The notes under the pieces: model-generated
What the model was told of the DNA's origin: nothing
The model's database searches: none
The model's input: the letters and a program-made list of their open reading frames with translations, nothing else
In this document: one piece after another, positions 1 to 12,519 of the stretch
Numbering within the stretch: position 1 is the first letter of the stretch
How the letters are laid out: each line of letters begins with the position of its first letter
Assembly: GCF_945859705.1 (NCBI RefSeq)
Contig: NC_079135.1
Coordinates: 30,057,679 to 30,121,678, forward strand
Source: Episyrphus balteatus
Lineage: Eukaryota > Arthropoda > Insecta > Diptera > Syrphidae
DNA: 64,000 bases
Direction: 5' to 3'
Translations under genes and position numbers: made by a program

Positions 1-1900
1 TGTATAGTCATCAACAATATAACAAAAATCATGTTTCCAACTGGTTAGATACCTATCTATGACGTCCCTATTTTTATACTACCTTATCAACAAAAACTAA
101 ACTTGATTTTCAGAAAATCAAACACGTTTATTTCATTTTCTGCATTAAAATTGTGAAATAAACGACCTTTGGCTACTCCCTCTTTAAAACAACACAACAA
201 ACAAACAAATTGGTCATTTTTCTTTATAATCAAAACATTTATTATATATTGCTAAACGTTACACTCCTCACGTGCACCATTCATTTGTTCACAAATTCTT
301 ATCACAATTTCTCTATATGCACCCTACTCTAGAGTGTTTTCATCGGTCAGTAATAATAAATGGTCGTGCGTAATCAAAAGATAGAAAACAAATTAATAAA
401 AGTAAAAATAACACAAAATTTATTATCATGTTTGCCATCAAATATACTAACTAGTACTCAAACTGTTCAATGGAATTGTTTTTCAAGTAACCAATAATAT
501 AAATCTGATAAAGTCAAAAATTATCTAAAAATAGTTCTTCAAAAAACTTTCCGCCCATATTTATATATATGTATGATTATTTTTGTGGACCCTGAACACA
601 AAAAAAAAAAAACAGCAAACAAACAAACAAAAAAAGAATCTTTTTTTCTGACGTATTCTGACAATCATTTTCACCACCTTAAACCAGCTAGTAACACACC
701 GCAACCAAAGTGCTTATTGGGTCACCCCCCTATTATCTTATCAAATCTTTTTTACTTTTTGCCATATTTTTTGTTGATTTTTTTATTTTGTTCTGAGCCA
801 TTTTTAGAACAAACACCTAACCGTGTGCAATAAAAAAAAAAACAACAAAAAACACTCTTATACATGTTTGTGTATGAGTGTTTTTTGTATTTTGTTTGTT
901 TGTTGATTATATAACGACCTTGTCGTCTAGAATGAATTCCAAATACTTTTTTTGACAAATTTTTATACCATCGCTCATCTGAAGGTCGAATAGTGTTAAT
1001 GTTACGTGGAAATTCAGATCATCATTCAAAAAAAAAATTCTAAAAAAAAAAAAAACATCACCGCATATCGACCATCAAAATGAACTTCTATGAACTTTTT
1101 ACTCAAAACTATTTAAACAAACAACAACTACAACACAACCTTCAACACAATTCCAATCGACAAGACCGACGACGAAAAAATGAAAAAATGAATCACGTGT
1201 CCCCAAAATAAGGTGAGCATGTCACGTAAAAAAAACGAGTATTTTGAGTGTTTTTTTTGTCAAACACCTCAAATCAGTTTGTCACTATCTTTGCTGTCAA
1301 ATTTTATCTGCAATCTCAAGAAAACAAACCCATCGAATAAGATAAACAGAAGAACAAATAAAGACAAAAGATTTTTATGTGGAAATTAATTTTAGTTTTT
1401 TTTATTTTTTAGTTTTTTTTTTCTTTTCTTCTTAATTTTTTTTTTTAAATTAAATAACTTAAAGTTAATTTTTTTCATATACAGACATTTATAAAAAATA
1501 ATATTAAATTAAAATTTTATTAAAAATAATTAATATTAATTATTATGTAAAATATTTTATATACAATTTTTAATAAATATTGATTGAGACCCATCAATAT
1601 GAAGTTTGTCAATATATTAAATATTTTCTTATTATTGTTTAGTGCTAGTGGAAGACTTGAATGATTTCATTGTCAATATTACTCATTTTTAATTTTTTAC
1701 AATTTATAAGTTTTTTTTTTTTTTTAGTTTAACTTAAATTTAAGGGATTTTTTTTTTATTTAATGAATGTTAATTTTTTCAATATTTTTTTTTTTTTACT
1801 AATTATTTACATGACTTGTGCATTAAATTCAATTTTAAATTGCATATAATACATTCACAGCAATTTGTACCTATACAATATACATGTTTTTTTTTCACAG
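1..1900. other. AT-rich intergenic DNA 3' of hairy, no gene
   Basis: Long runs of A or T, AAAC/AAAACAAA tracts and no open frame with protein-like composition. The short frames near 573-958 are translated homopolymer runs. A small hairpin sits at about 836-895. I see no other feature. Confidence 0.7.
836..895. repeat. Small imperfect hairpin
   Basis: The left arm, rich in AACAAAAAACACTC and ending TTATACA, pairs with a right arm starting TGTATGAGTG and running into TTTTTTG, around a loop of about six bases centred near 866. Its role is unknown. The arms are partly low-complexity, so chance is a fair explanation. Confidence 0.5.
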
Positions 1901-1924
1901 AGCTTAATATAGTATGTTTTTTTA

Positions 1925-2395
1925 TGTTTGAGGTAGAGTGATTCTTGCCTTTCTGAAGAGTTCTTTTTTTTTGTTTTTAGTTTGAGTGATTTTGTGTAAG
2001 ATGAATATTGAGTGATTTTTTGTTGTTGTAATTACTGAAAGAGAGACTCTTGTTTCATTGAGATTTGATCTGATGAGCAATAATGATGATGATGATATTG
2101 AGTGATTTGTGAGGAAAATAAAAATTCAACTCATATTGAGTGAAAATAATAATAAAAATATTTTTTTTTAAGAGTTTAAGCGGTTGAACTCAAATTGAGT
2201 GGTAGATCAATTTTTTGAGTGTTTATTTTATTTTTTTTTCTTACAACAAAACTACTCAAGATCTTAAAAAACACTCAAGTTTTGAGTGGAATAGTTATTG
2301 ATGATGTTTTTTTTTGTGATTTTAACTCAAATGTAATGATAACACTTCGTTTATATTTTCTTTTGAGTTTTTTTTTTTGTTAATTTTCACTCGAA
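1925..2395. repeat. Cluster of TTGAGTG / CACTCAA words
   Basis: The heptamer TTGAGTG, its near variants (TAGAGTG, TTTGAGTG) or its complement recur a dozen or so times in about 470 bp. Examples are near 1931, 1981, 2008, 2099, 2138, 2195, 2215, 2271-2285 and 2329. Several copies are extended to GAGTGATTT. The spacing is irregular, so this is not a simple tandem repeat. It lies just beyond, or inside the end of, the presumed hairy 3' UTR. It could be a decayed minisatellite or a homotypic factor-binding cluster; NK2-class homeodomain sites are of the CACTCAA/CACTTGA type. Confidence 0.55.
2223..2228 (-). terminator. Possible hairy polyadenylation signal
   Basis: AATAAA on the minus strand about 780 bases after the hairy stop codon. 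It is the first canonical hexamer I found downstream, giving a 3' UTR of plausible length. The surrounding DNA is AT-rich, so the call is weak. Confidence 0.3.
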
Positions 2396-3006
2396 AATAT
2401 AAGGAAGATTGATGAATGAGAATGAGTGAGAATGAGAATGAAATTTTTCATGATATAAACATTTTGTTCGAAGAAAACGTCAGAAAATTTTACATATTTT
2501 TGTTTTTTTTTTTTTAAACTTCTACTAATTCTTTAAAATCTAATTAAGCGCGCACAGAAGAGGTATACTGCGGTTTTTCACAAGAAAAATTTGATTGAGT
2601 TGTTTTTTTTTTCTTCTTCTTTTCAGCTCCAAGTTGAAAAAATAACTCTCACCCGAGAGTAATTTAGGTATGTATCAGCAGCATCAACATCCGGCTTCAC
2701 CACGATTTCTTATCTTTCTTCTAATTTTGTATAATGCTTCCAAAAAAACACCACTGAGCGCGAATGCCAATCAAGCTCCTTATTTGATACGCCACCAACT
2801 CAATTTGGTTATTCAAATGAGTTGCATGACTCTTCGGTTTCAGTCTTATAAGTGTATTAGTGTTTTGTATGTTTTGTGTGTGTCTGTTTGTATTTTTTGT
2901 TTTGTGCATCATTATTTTTTGTATCCACCTTATTTGGTTTTGTGCATTTTGTTTTTTGAATATGCCTGACCTCTTGTGACAACTTCACACAATACGAGAA
3001 AAATAT

Positions 3007-5734
3007 TCACCACGGTCTCCATGGTTGTTCTTCTTCTTGTTTGATTTTTTTCACAACCAACGATAGAGGGGCCGCTTCAGGATTGTAATGTTGATGTTGG
3101 GCGGCATGTTGTTGTTGTTGTTGTTGTTGTTGATGATGATACATTTGTTGTTGCATTTGTTGGTGGTGGGCAGCAGCAGCGTGTGCAGCAGCAGCAGCAG
3201 CAGAATTACCATGATGAATGACAGATGGCTTACAATCCATTGCTTCATATGAATTCGCCGGACTTGGTGGCGCATAATGAATGTTGGTGGGTGGCGAGAG
3301 TGTGCGCTCATAGCTGGATGACGTATGCGACGAAGCTGATCCAGTTGATGCTGTACGCGATGGAATTGGCACGAGCATTGGTGGCTGATTGTTGTTGTTG
3401 GTGTTGTTGTTGCTGTTGTGTGGCATTGTTTGCGGGAGGACTAGGGCAATGCTGCCATTGGGAAGTTTTGTTGGAATAACTTGGAGGCCATTTGGCAGGA
3501 AGTAACCACCATTGATGGAGTGAATGATTTGTGGTGGTGGATTTGGTGAGGTATGATGCATTGGCTGATCTTGTTGTTCGGGTGAGCTGGGTGGTGATGG
3601 CAACATGTGGGATGGAGGTTGTTGTACTACCACAGATGATTGTTGTTGTTGTTGCCGATGATGATGATGTAATTCTGATTTGACACCATTAATGCAATTG
3701 CTTAGATGTTGTAATAGGCGACGTTTGACAACTGGATCGAGTCCGGGGAAACGGCTGACTTCATTGGCGCAATCAGTGAAGCCGGCTTTGAATTTGTTTA
3801 TCACTTTGGGGTCGGCTGCCTGAGCTAAAGCGGCCTGTTGGCGTTGCAGTTCTTGGAGATGTTTGACAGTCTTTTCGAGGATGTCAGCTTTTTCCAATTT
3901 TGAATGACGCGCTGGCTGTAAATAGAGAAAAAAAAGAGAAAATAATGATTAGTAAATTTGCAAGGTGTGGTGAATAAAGAATAATAGATGATCTATTGGA
4001 TTTTAAGCAGGAAAAAGTAGGAAAACTTTGGGGAAGGTTGATGATAGGAATTTAAAATTTTTTTATGGTGTGGTGAAATATGGTGAATAGAGAAGGATCG
4101 ATGATCTACTGGGATATAAGGGTGAAATGGAGCCAATTTCTGGAGGTGTTTGATAGAGGAAAATTTGTTCAAAGTGAAAAATGGTAAATAAATTTTCTTG
4201 AAGTGGTGAATAGTGGTGAATAAGGAATTATTGATGATATTTTAGGTTCTAAGGGTGATAGGGTGTTAATTTTTTTGGGAAATTTTGATGAGAAAGATTT
4301 TTTCATTTAAAAATACTTACGTCTTTTTTAGTAGCGTCGAGGATGAGAGTTTTCAACTCATTTAAACAGTTATTAATCCTTGCACGTCGTCTTTTTTCCA
4401 TGATCGGTTTATTTGACTGTAAATAAAAAAAAAAATAAAAAAATTAATAAAATTGAAAGATCAGAATAAATATTTATAAAATAATTAAAAGAGGTACATC
4501 TCGCACCCCCACAATATCCAAGAAACCATTTCACCGTCAAACCGAAAATAGCAAACAAATATCGAGGAAATTTTTTTCAAACTTTTTTTCGCACAAACCA
4601 ATGGGATTCTAAAAATAATTCGAAAAGTCAATTTTATTTCGCTTTAAAAATCTGAATCTGAAAATAGATTGCACACGCTTGTGGTATAACTAAAATTAGA
4701 ACAAAAAATTTCAAAATAAGAATGTGGAGCAGCATTCTTGATGTGTGTTTTAGTTTTTTTTTGCGTTTAAGAGAGTCAAAGAGACAAGGTCATGAAAAGT
4801 CTAAAAAGTGACCGCGAAACATTATGGCAAATATTTTTTTCAATATGCCACTGACCCGATGGTATAAGTGGCAAACCAAAAAAAAAAAAATTAAATAAAG
4901 ATTCAGTCCCACATATTAACGCACCGGAAAGTTGCAATCCAAATAAAGTACGTCGGGGTTACCTACGTAAAAAACGCCCTCACTTTTTATTGCCGTCGCC
5001 AAAAAATTACCCACATCAAAAATGCGAAAACGGTTGTGAAGTGGCGGTGTCAGGTAAAAGCGCAATTTAGCTTAAATGGTGACACAGACGTCGTCGTTGT
5101 ATAGTCAACAACCATACGACTACGACGACCAACAGCGAGGCGGCTATTTAGAGATACAATTTGCTTCACCTCCGCGTCTTGCATACATAAATCTAATGTG
5201 CTTGCGGGGTATATCCAATCCGCATTGAATTGAATTTAGAAAAAAAAAAAAAAAAACAACCAATCGTGCCAAATTGGTTTAATTAGACAATGTAAAATAT
5301 CCACGCGCGTCGATCAGTTTTGGTCTCAGGCGATTTGCTATATTTGCGACGACGACGACCGCAACGATCGTCTACGCTATTTTGCCATTTTAGGGGCGCC
5401 CGGCTGTATTTGTAAAAAACGAAAATATTATTGAATTGTAGGTTGATCACACAGCAGAACTCATCAAATGTGGGCCCCGATTTCATCGTATTTGGCTGCA
5501 CCATGATCATGTCATGATCCACCGACGCATTTTTTGCAAAATCCAATCCATATTTAAAAAAAAATGATAGCGCGGCGAAACGGCGAGAACGGATATTGTG
5601 GGCAAGGGTAGGTGGTTTTTATCTAAAATACATACCCGACGATCACTTTTGACTGGAGCATCCTTGAGTGTTGGTTGAGATCCGATTATGTTGGCGGTCA
5701 TTGTTGCAGTTGGTGCAGTAACTCCAGTAACCAT
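3007..5734 (-). CDS. h: Hairy, bHLH-Orange transcriptional repressor (3 exons)
   Basis: Exons read 5734-5636 (33 aa), 4416-4321 (32 aa) and 3915-3007 (302 aa plus TGA), all phase 0. Donors are GTATG and GTAAG, acceptors end in CAG, and introns are 1219 and 405 bp. The product is about 367 aa. Residues 34-90 form the HES-type bHLH, with SNKPIMEKRRRARINN in the basic region and KLEKADILEKTVKHLQ in helix 2. The Orange domain spans about 104-145 (KFKAGF...LLQHLSNCIN). Low-complexity His, Gln and Ala runs follow. PLSLV at about 348-352 is the CtBP-binding motif, and the protein ends in WRPW, which recruits Groucho. The start MVTGVTAP matches Drosophila Hairy. By family knowledge it is a nuclear DNA-binding repressor, primary pair-rule in the embryo and a bristle-patterning factor later. 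Intron positions match the known gene. No frameshift or lost motif is seen. Confidence 0.97.
4417..5635 (-). other. hairy intron 1
   Basis: This 1219-bp intron is bounded by GTATG (5635-5631) and TTTACAG (4423-4417). It contains a comparatively GC-rich patch around 5040-5400 but no exon I can support. The open frame at 5283-5546 lies in it and has no recognisable domain. Confidence 0.85.
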
Positions 5735-5911
5735 TTAGAAAAATATTTGATAATTTTTTTAATTCACAAAACTTTTTGTTTTTTTCTTTCTTTCACTTAA
5801 GAATTTCACTAGTTGTTTATTTTTTATTGGTATAGTTCCACTATTTTGTTTTTTTTTCAAAATTTCACGTAAAATATTTTGTATCAACACCTGAAGTATG
5901 TTGTATGTTTA

Positions 5912-5919
5912 TTTATATA
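5912..5919 (-). promoter_or_regulatory. TATA box of hairy
   Basis: TATATAAA on the minus strand. An initiator-like TTCAGGT lies downstream with its A near 5892, 27 bp from the first T, which is normal core-promoter spacing. The resulting 5' UTR would be about 158 nt before the ATG at 5734. The initiator is inferred by position and by its match to TCA; the start site is not proven. Confidence 0.65.
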
Positions 5920-5989
5920 AATTCCGGTAAACGGGACGTGTGTATCAGTCGGCGTCCGATAAGCGAATGAGAGCTCTTCAGAATTTACC

Positions 5990-7245
5990 GAATATTAAAA
6001 GTATATTTTGTATTTTTAGCCGGCGAAAGTATCTTCACCACGGTGATAAGTACGTACGGGTTTGTTTCTTATAATTTATTTTTTGAAAAAAGTTCTCTAA
6101 GATAATTAGAGCTGTGTTTACCGTTCGAAGTTCAGAATACGACTGAATGTTGTCGATCGACGAGTCGAGAAGTACATTTAGATTTCTTCAACAAACAGCC
6201 ACACGACTAGCAGCAGATACAGAGATAGTGGTGAACCTTAATCGAGTTTTTACGGCGAATTCGTATGTAATCAGCTGTATTGTTGCAAACACACGAACAC
6301 ACACATACATTGGCAATCAGGTAGACGGCGGTGATTTTTTTCTTCTGATTCGCTCTCTCGCTCGGTCTGTTGCTCAAATACTAAGGCAAATGACGGTGGC
6401 GGTAGCTGGCAAGCTATTGTTGATAAACACTTTATCCGAGGCGATGGCATTCCGTTTTCCGTCGGACGGTCATCGTCGATCGTCGTAGTCGTTCTCGTTG
6501 TTGTCGTCGTCCGGTGGAGCGTGATTCATGGAATACTACGTGACTGTATAGGGTGGGGACGCGGTTGTTGAATCGTAACATGGGCAACAACCAAGGCAAA
6601 ACGGCAAGTGGAAGTACACAGGGCAAGGTTGTTTGGCGATCGTGTTTGTGTGTATCTATGAGATTGATCGCTTTGGAAATGTATGAGTGTGTGTAAGGTA
6701 AGGGTGGTAAGATTTGTTTGCCTTGTTTGAGACAGACAAACAGGGGAAGATAAATTCGCCGCAAAGCAAACATACACACAGCATCAAAGGTTCGGATTGC
6801 CGAAGATCGTTTCGCATAGTGATCGTGTCGTGTGCGGCGGTAATTTTGATTTATTTTCTATATAAAAAAATCACCGTTGGAGTGGGGATGAGGTCGAAAT
6901 GATGATTCTCAGGTAGATTGAGGGGAAATTATTGTCTGTTGTTGAGTTGGAGAAAAAATATCTGGAGGAACAGGTATCTTATTTAATTCGTCATGATCGC
7001 ACACACGGGGAGAGAATATAAGAGCGAGAGTGCGGCGAAATAGGAAAAGATCCCCGTTCCGTTGATCGTTGACGTCTTTGGTAGATTTTTTTTTAAATTC
7101 TTATTTTGCCCCATTCCTGGGTTAATGTTTGTGGTTTTTGTTTTGACTCTTCGTATGGTCTATTTTTTGTGTTTGTTTGTTGTTGTTGTGTGTGCCGTTT
7201 TGATGATCCACATAATTTTTCTTAGATCTAGATGAAGGTCGTTTG
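5990..7245. promoter_or_regulatory. Proximal 5' flank of hairy, no gene
   Basis: Less AT-rich than its surroundings, with CG-containing stretches around 6130-6560 and 7010-7080. The overlapping short frames at 6147-6902 run on both strands and show no domain. By position this is likely proximal regulatory DNA of hairy. I could not identify individual sites with confidence. Confidence 0.4.
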
Positions 7246-7970
7246 AAGGCCCCAGCCCATAGAATTCGTTGCGTCCGTTCCGTCGAAGTTTTTGACTGAC
7301 AGCTCGATAAAATACACACGTTCTTATGGGAAGCGACCCATAAGCGACGGATCGGACGGAGACGGACGGTTTCGACGGAAGAAGTTGCCCAACTTTCTAC
7401 TTTTTCATCCGTCGTATGGTTTGACATTGGTTGTCAACAATAGATCTGTTCATTTTTCTGTTTGAGAGTGCACACCGGGGAATTTCAGAACTAAATGAAC
7501 TGCGTTCTTTTCTTCTCCGATTTTATGAGTTGTGAAATTTCAGTATTCATTAGTGAATTAATTGTAATAAAAGTAACATTTAATGATGTATCTTATAAAT
7601 TATATCAATTAAATACTCAAATTCTGTTGTAGAGTTCAATTTTACTATGTCAAAGTCATATCTACAAATGATAATCTGTTATTAAAAATTGTTTTTAACT
7701 GAAGAGCAAGTACCTACATGAAATCTAGTCGCGCATTTTATTTTATTAAAAAAAAGAACAACAATAATAGTTAAAAATTTCTTGCATCAGAACTTCCTTA
7801 GTGCACATTCAGCGATAAAATATCGAACACACCTCGGAATTTGAAGTGAGCTGTCAAAAAACAATCCGTCGTACGACGTATTCTATGGGTCACCCCTTTC
7901 TGTCCCAAACTTCAACTTCAACGGATGGATTGACGGAACGGACGCAACGGATTCTATGGGCTGGGGCCTT
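7246..7970. mobile_element. Non-autonomous inverted-repeat DNA element (MITE-like), 725 bp
   Basis: 39-bp terminal inverted repeats at 7246-7284 and 7932-7970 differ at one position and begin AAGGCCCCAGCCCATAGAAT. The inverted similarity continues inwards imperfectly (GACAGCTC near 7299 against GAGCTGTC near 7848). Subterminal tracts of GACGGA and CGGACGG (7345-7380) and of ACGGATGG (7920-7931) recur. There is no transposase frame; the 101-aa frame at 7122-7427 is a shadow of the repeats. I see no clean target-site duplication, so the superfamily is left open. Confidence 0.85.
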
Positions 7971-9259
7971 GAGTTGAGTCTTATAGATATTTTTATATCT
8001 TGATTATTATTTTGTTGTTATTGTATTTTCTATGAATGAAATCGGGATGTATATTATTTAGATCAATGGATAAATTATTGACAAAATCATGTCATTTACT
8101 AATATCAGATATTAAAAGCAACTCAAACTCTTAATGATGTCGGTGTTTTTTCTATATTTTCTTTTCATTTTGCTGGTTGTTTGCAATGCTAATGAGGATT
8201 ATTAGACTCGTCTATTAAAAAAAAAAAAACAGCGACGCGACTTTGATTGAGGCTCGTTTCGCATGCGACATTACAAAAACGATCAACGATGGAGTGTGGC
8301 ATTTTAACTTGCATAGCAATTAGGTGGTATATGTTAGAGCGCCGCCGCGCCACTGCCGCCGCGGTATGGCGTAAAATTAGAATGTAGAAAAGGAAGTGAT
8401 ATGCAGATTTTGTTGTTTTTGTAGAAACTTACTTTGATTTGGTTTTTTTTTCTGCGGCGACAGACGGCGTTAAAGTGAATGTTTTTGTTTTTTTGGATTT
8501 TGGTTAATATCTATAGATAGCTGATATGATGTGTTTTATTGGATTTTAATTATAAAGAAAAATAAATGACTAACTAATGTTGGAGAGTTTTAAAATTAAT
8601 TCGGAAGTCGTTTTTTTTATAACCTACTTTATAGGTTGTTATAAGATAAGAAAAATAAATGTTTTTACTATTTTTTACTGAAGAAATGACAAGCAAAAAT
8701 TCAGAAGGTTTGGATAAACACATAAGGGCTGAATAGAAGGTCCGGGATCAATGGTCATTAAATTTATCTTGTGGTTTGATGACCGCAATTTTGAATTTTT
8801 ATAACAATAAACCTATTCCACATGGTATGGCTATAAAATAGATACCCAGCTCAGATTTTGGGATTTTTTAGTAATCTTTTACGGGATTAAAGGATCCTTT
8901 TTATCTAAGCCTAAGTCCATTCTTCTATAGTTAGTTATTATAACTAAGATTTAAGTAAATATTTATTATTTTATTGAAAGATTTTGGTGTTAATTTTATT
9001 GTTGTTTTTAAAGGAGAGTGATTTAAGTGTTAGAGTGGTAGATTTATAGTTTCTACCTAAGGTCCCTTGCGTTGGTAGATGTTATTGGATGATTTATTCA
9101 AAGGATTAAAGGCTTTAAAGTGGACCCTGCAATAATTTGCCCAAATTTCAAATATAATAATTACCTATGCAATTTGAAAGTTTATAAAATCAATGGTATA
9201 TAGGCGTTTAAGAGTACAATCGATAAACTGAAATGTGTGAAGTATGTATGTTTTGTTAA
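7971..9259. other. Intergenic, no gene
   Basis: AT-rich except for a GC-rich island at about 8230-8375, which includes a run of GCCGCC-type triplets near 8340-8365. There is nothing else I can name. The island may be part of the hairy regulatory flank. Confidence 0.5.
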
Positions 9260-9261
9260 TA

Positions 9262-9766
9262 CAGTGGGTTGCCAAATTTATAGGGACAAACGAATTTTAT
9301 TATTATTTTTTTTTTTGTTTACTTTGGCTCAATTTTTTTCGTTTTTGCCAAAGTACCTGAAATTTTGTTTGTCTTATTTAGTTATACTAATCAAGTAGAT
9401 ATGAATTAACATAAAAAAGGTAAAATTGTAAATCATAATTTTGGTAAAAAAAATAGTGGAAATAGGGCAGAAGCACAAAAAGACGTTTCCTATGGAATTC
9501 ATGCCCGGAAAATTGCCAGACCGGTTCAATACTTATTTTTGTCCTATTCTCCCCTTCTCTCTTCTGTCCTATTCTCCCCTATTTTTTAACCAAGATTATG
9601 ATTTTTTTACTTTTTTTAAGTCGTTTCATATCTACTTAAAAAGTAGGTATAACTAAATGAGACAAAAAAATTTCAGGTACTTCGAAAAAAAAACGAAAAA
9701 AATTGAGCAAAGTAAACCAAAAAAAAAAAAGATTTCGCTTGTCCCTATTAATTTGGCAACCCACTG
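9262..9766. mobile_element. Tc1/mariner-type MITE, 505 bp
   Basis: Ends CAGTGGGTTGCCAAATT (left) and its complement (right), flanked by TA at 9260-9261 and 9767-9768, the target duplication of the Tc1/mariner superfamily. The inverted arms extend imperfectly for about 150 bp on each side, around a core of roughly 200 bp holding two GTCCTATTCTCCCC direct repeats (about 9540-9583). The 71-aa frame at 9441-9656 spans the core and has no transposase motif, so the copy is non-autonomous and would have been moved by a relative. Confidence 0.93.
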
Positions 9767-9768
9767 TA

Positions 9769-12500
9769 AATCTTTTGTAGGTTTGAATACATTTCTTTAA
9801 ACCAAATTTGTGAGAAACTATTACAAATAATAAATCTGAATTTACGAACCATGCACAAAGATTTTTAATTCAACGTTATTGGTGTGATTTAGATACCAAC
9901 AGCTCAGAAACAATTTTTTTCGAAAGTGCCTTTGCGGTCACACTTTTGCAAATACAGTCAATATAATGGAGTCACAGTCAATTGGTTTAACTTTTGACGT
10001 CAAATTAACCCAGCGGTTAGAAGTCTGTTTTACTAATACCTAAGTTAATTATTTGCGTTTAACAACATCATAAGCTCATCAAATGCGTCAGTTATTTTTA
10101 TAGTTTTTCTGGAGAGAATGACTTTCATTTATAAAAAACATTTAAAAATAACAAGAAAATATTTATGTATAAAGTATAAGTAAACTACTATTCGATGAAA
10201 TGTGCACCCAATAAGTTTACTTGGAACTTTGATTATTTTTTTCACATTATTTTTAAAATTGTGAAACGTAAATGAGATGAAAAACAAGTTGAATGTAGCT
10301 TACTGACTAAGATACAAGCCTTTTGTATTTTTAGATGGAATATGAAAAGTCATTCAATACTTTTGACTGCTTTTGATCAGTTGAGAGTTGTTTGAAATGA
10401 TGTAGGTTTAAATTTTAGTCAGTAACGGCCATATTATTCACTCTGGATTTAGTTTGGATTAAAGTTAATTTTAAATCCAATTCATTAAATCTGAATTTCA
10501 TAAATCCAAGGATTTAATTTTTTGTTCATATTATTCACTCAAAAAAATTATGTGATTATTCAATAAATTTTGTATAATTAAAATTAAAATTGATAAGCAC
10601 TTAATTAATAAGAAGTGTAGTTTTGCGTTTAGATGCTGTTGGTTTCAAAACTGAGTTCGACAGTATTAATGGAAACTGTATTATAAATACTGTTTGCATT
10701 CTTTCCATTTTAAAAATGTGACACTGTCTCATCGAATTATTGCAACACAAAAATTTTAGTTCACCAAGAATGTGTTTTAAGACAGATCTTATTTTTAGAA
10801 TCTTGTAAAAAGAAGTGATTGCATTCGCGAAGTATTTTCATTTACTTCCAATCCGATAAAGTATTAAAATCTAGATATTAGATTGATTTTAAATTTGATT
10901 GGTTTTATTTAATAACTTAGTTTTTTATTTACAATATGTAATAAATACAATTATTTCAAAATCATTTGAGCATGGCATTGCCATCTGCCTGATTGACAAA
11001 ATTTAAAAATACTGACAATTTTAATAATAATTTTAATTTTAATAATTTCAACATCCACAGAAACAAATTGAAAATGTAAACGTATCTACGTTATTGCTGA
11101 AAATTTTGAAATACTACGATTTCGTCACTTCTGCAGTGAAGGTGAGTAATGTTCTTAAATTCAGCAATGAAATAAATTCCTAAGTTCAGTCAGGAAATCC
11201 ATTTTTAATTTTCAAGAATTTTCGTAAATGATACGTAGGTACTTTTTATTGTTGTTGACTCACGTCAGAGGTTGATTGTCAAAATTTAAACCCTTCTTTT
11301 AGAAAAAGCAAAGTCACCATGGTATGACGATTAAGGAGTTTAAATCTTTTGAATCAATGAATAAGATTTGCCTCACCTACTTTTGATGTATAGGTATCAC
11401 ATGAATCTATTTTATTTGTGTGTATTCATATGTGCTCAAAGTGATCGAAATTGCAAACAAAATTGATTGATTCTTTCCAAACGAAAATGCTTTTTCTAAC
11501 TAAATCGTCTTCCACGATCACAACAAGACGACTTTTGTTGACTGGCCCTGGATATAATCCAGGAAATGGCCGGTTACTGAAAAGAAAAAAAAAACTTTAA
11601 AGAGGTAAATCGTAGCAAAGTAAATAGGCAACTATGGGTTAAGTTATTGTCGATAAAATATAAGCCCCAAAAAATGTATTTCACTTCCTTTTTTTTCAGG
11701 AAAATGGCAACCAAATCGATGACTTCGCGATCAGTCGGAGGTTAAAAATCATAGCCTTAAAGAGCACGCGTCTTAGATATGACTGTCATGTTCATGTGAA
11801 GTCCAATAACATACAATTTTCTTACAGAATAAGATCAATTGCCAGTACAGATGCGATCCATCGAGTTTCGTAGTTTGATTTTAACTTCTAAGCTTATCGG
11901 CAGTAGCGTGAGATTTTTGTAACTCCTATTGCTGATACGGATAGCTGCGCCAAAAAAAAAACACATAATTTTGAAGCCAGAACTAAAAATAGTGAATAAA
12001 AATACGAAAAAACTCCACTTTGATAGTGGTCCTTTTAAACCCGTATATTTTGTTTTGTGATTGACCTAGAAAATGTCTTTGAATTTTAGAAAAGAAAAAA
12101 AGCTTATATTTTTATTTCTACTTTAAAGGATTCATACATTTTACCAAAATAAGTTCAAAAACAAAGAAAATCCGAAGGTCGAATAGGTCAGCAATAGCCA
12201 ATAGCAGTAGTACCAACAAAATATTTGAATTTCCGAACAACAAATTCCTTTCAAAAATGACTAGAAGTAGAAAAAACACCTACACGACAATACCGTAAAT
12301 AAACCTATCATTTGACTTCCGCCTCCGGTTTTTTTGTTGTTTTAACAAAATTTTTTTCTTCTTTTCAAAAATTTGAAAAAAAAAAAATGAAAAACAAATA
12401 ATAAAAACCTACCTCAGATTCGAATATCTTGAAACTTTTTCATATCTTTTATTTTTGTTTTTTCAAACAAAAACATTCCTCGAGCAAAAAATCAAGAAAT
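9769..12500. other. Intergenic, no gene
   Basis: AT-rich. The phrase CATATTATTCACTC occurs twice (about 10429 and 10526), hinting at one end of a small repeat, but no partner end was found. No coding signal. Confidence 0.5.
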
Positions 12501-12519
12501 TTTTAAATTGCTTTATGTT

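Noticed and set aside
5283..5734. 87-aa minus frame in hairy intron 1 and read-through of exon 1 past the donor
   Set aside because: The donor GTATG at 5635 and the exon 2 sequence give the conserved Hairy protein; the read-through tail has no homology to it.
10425..10545. CATATTATTCACTC pair as a MITE
   Set aside because: The two copies are direct, not inverted, and the flanks do not align beyond about 14 bases.
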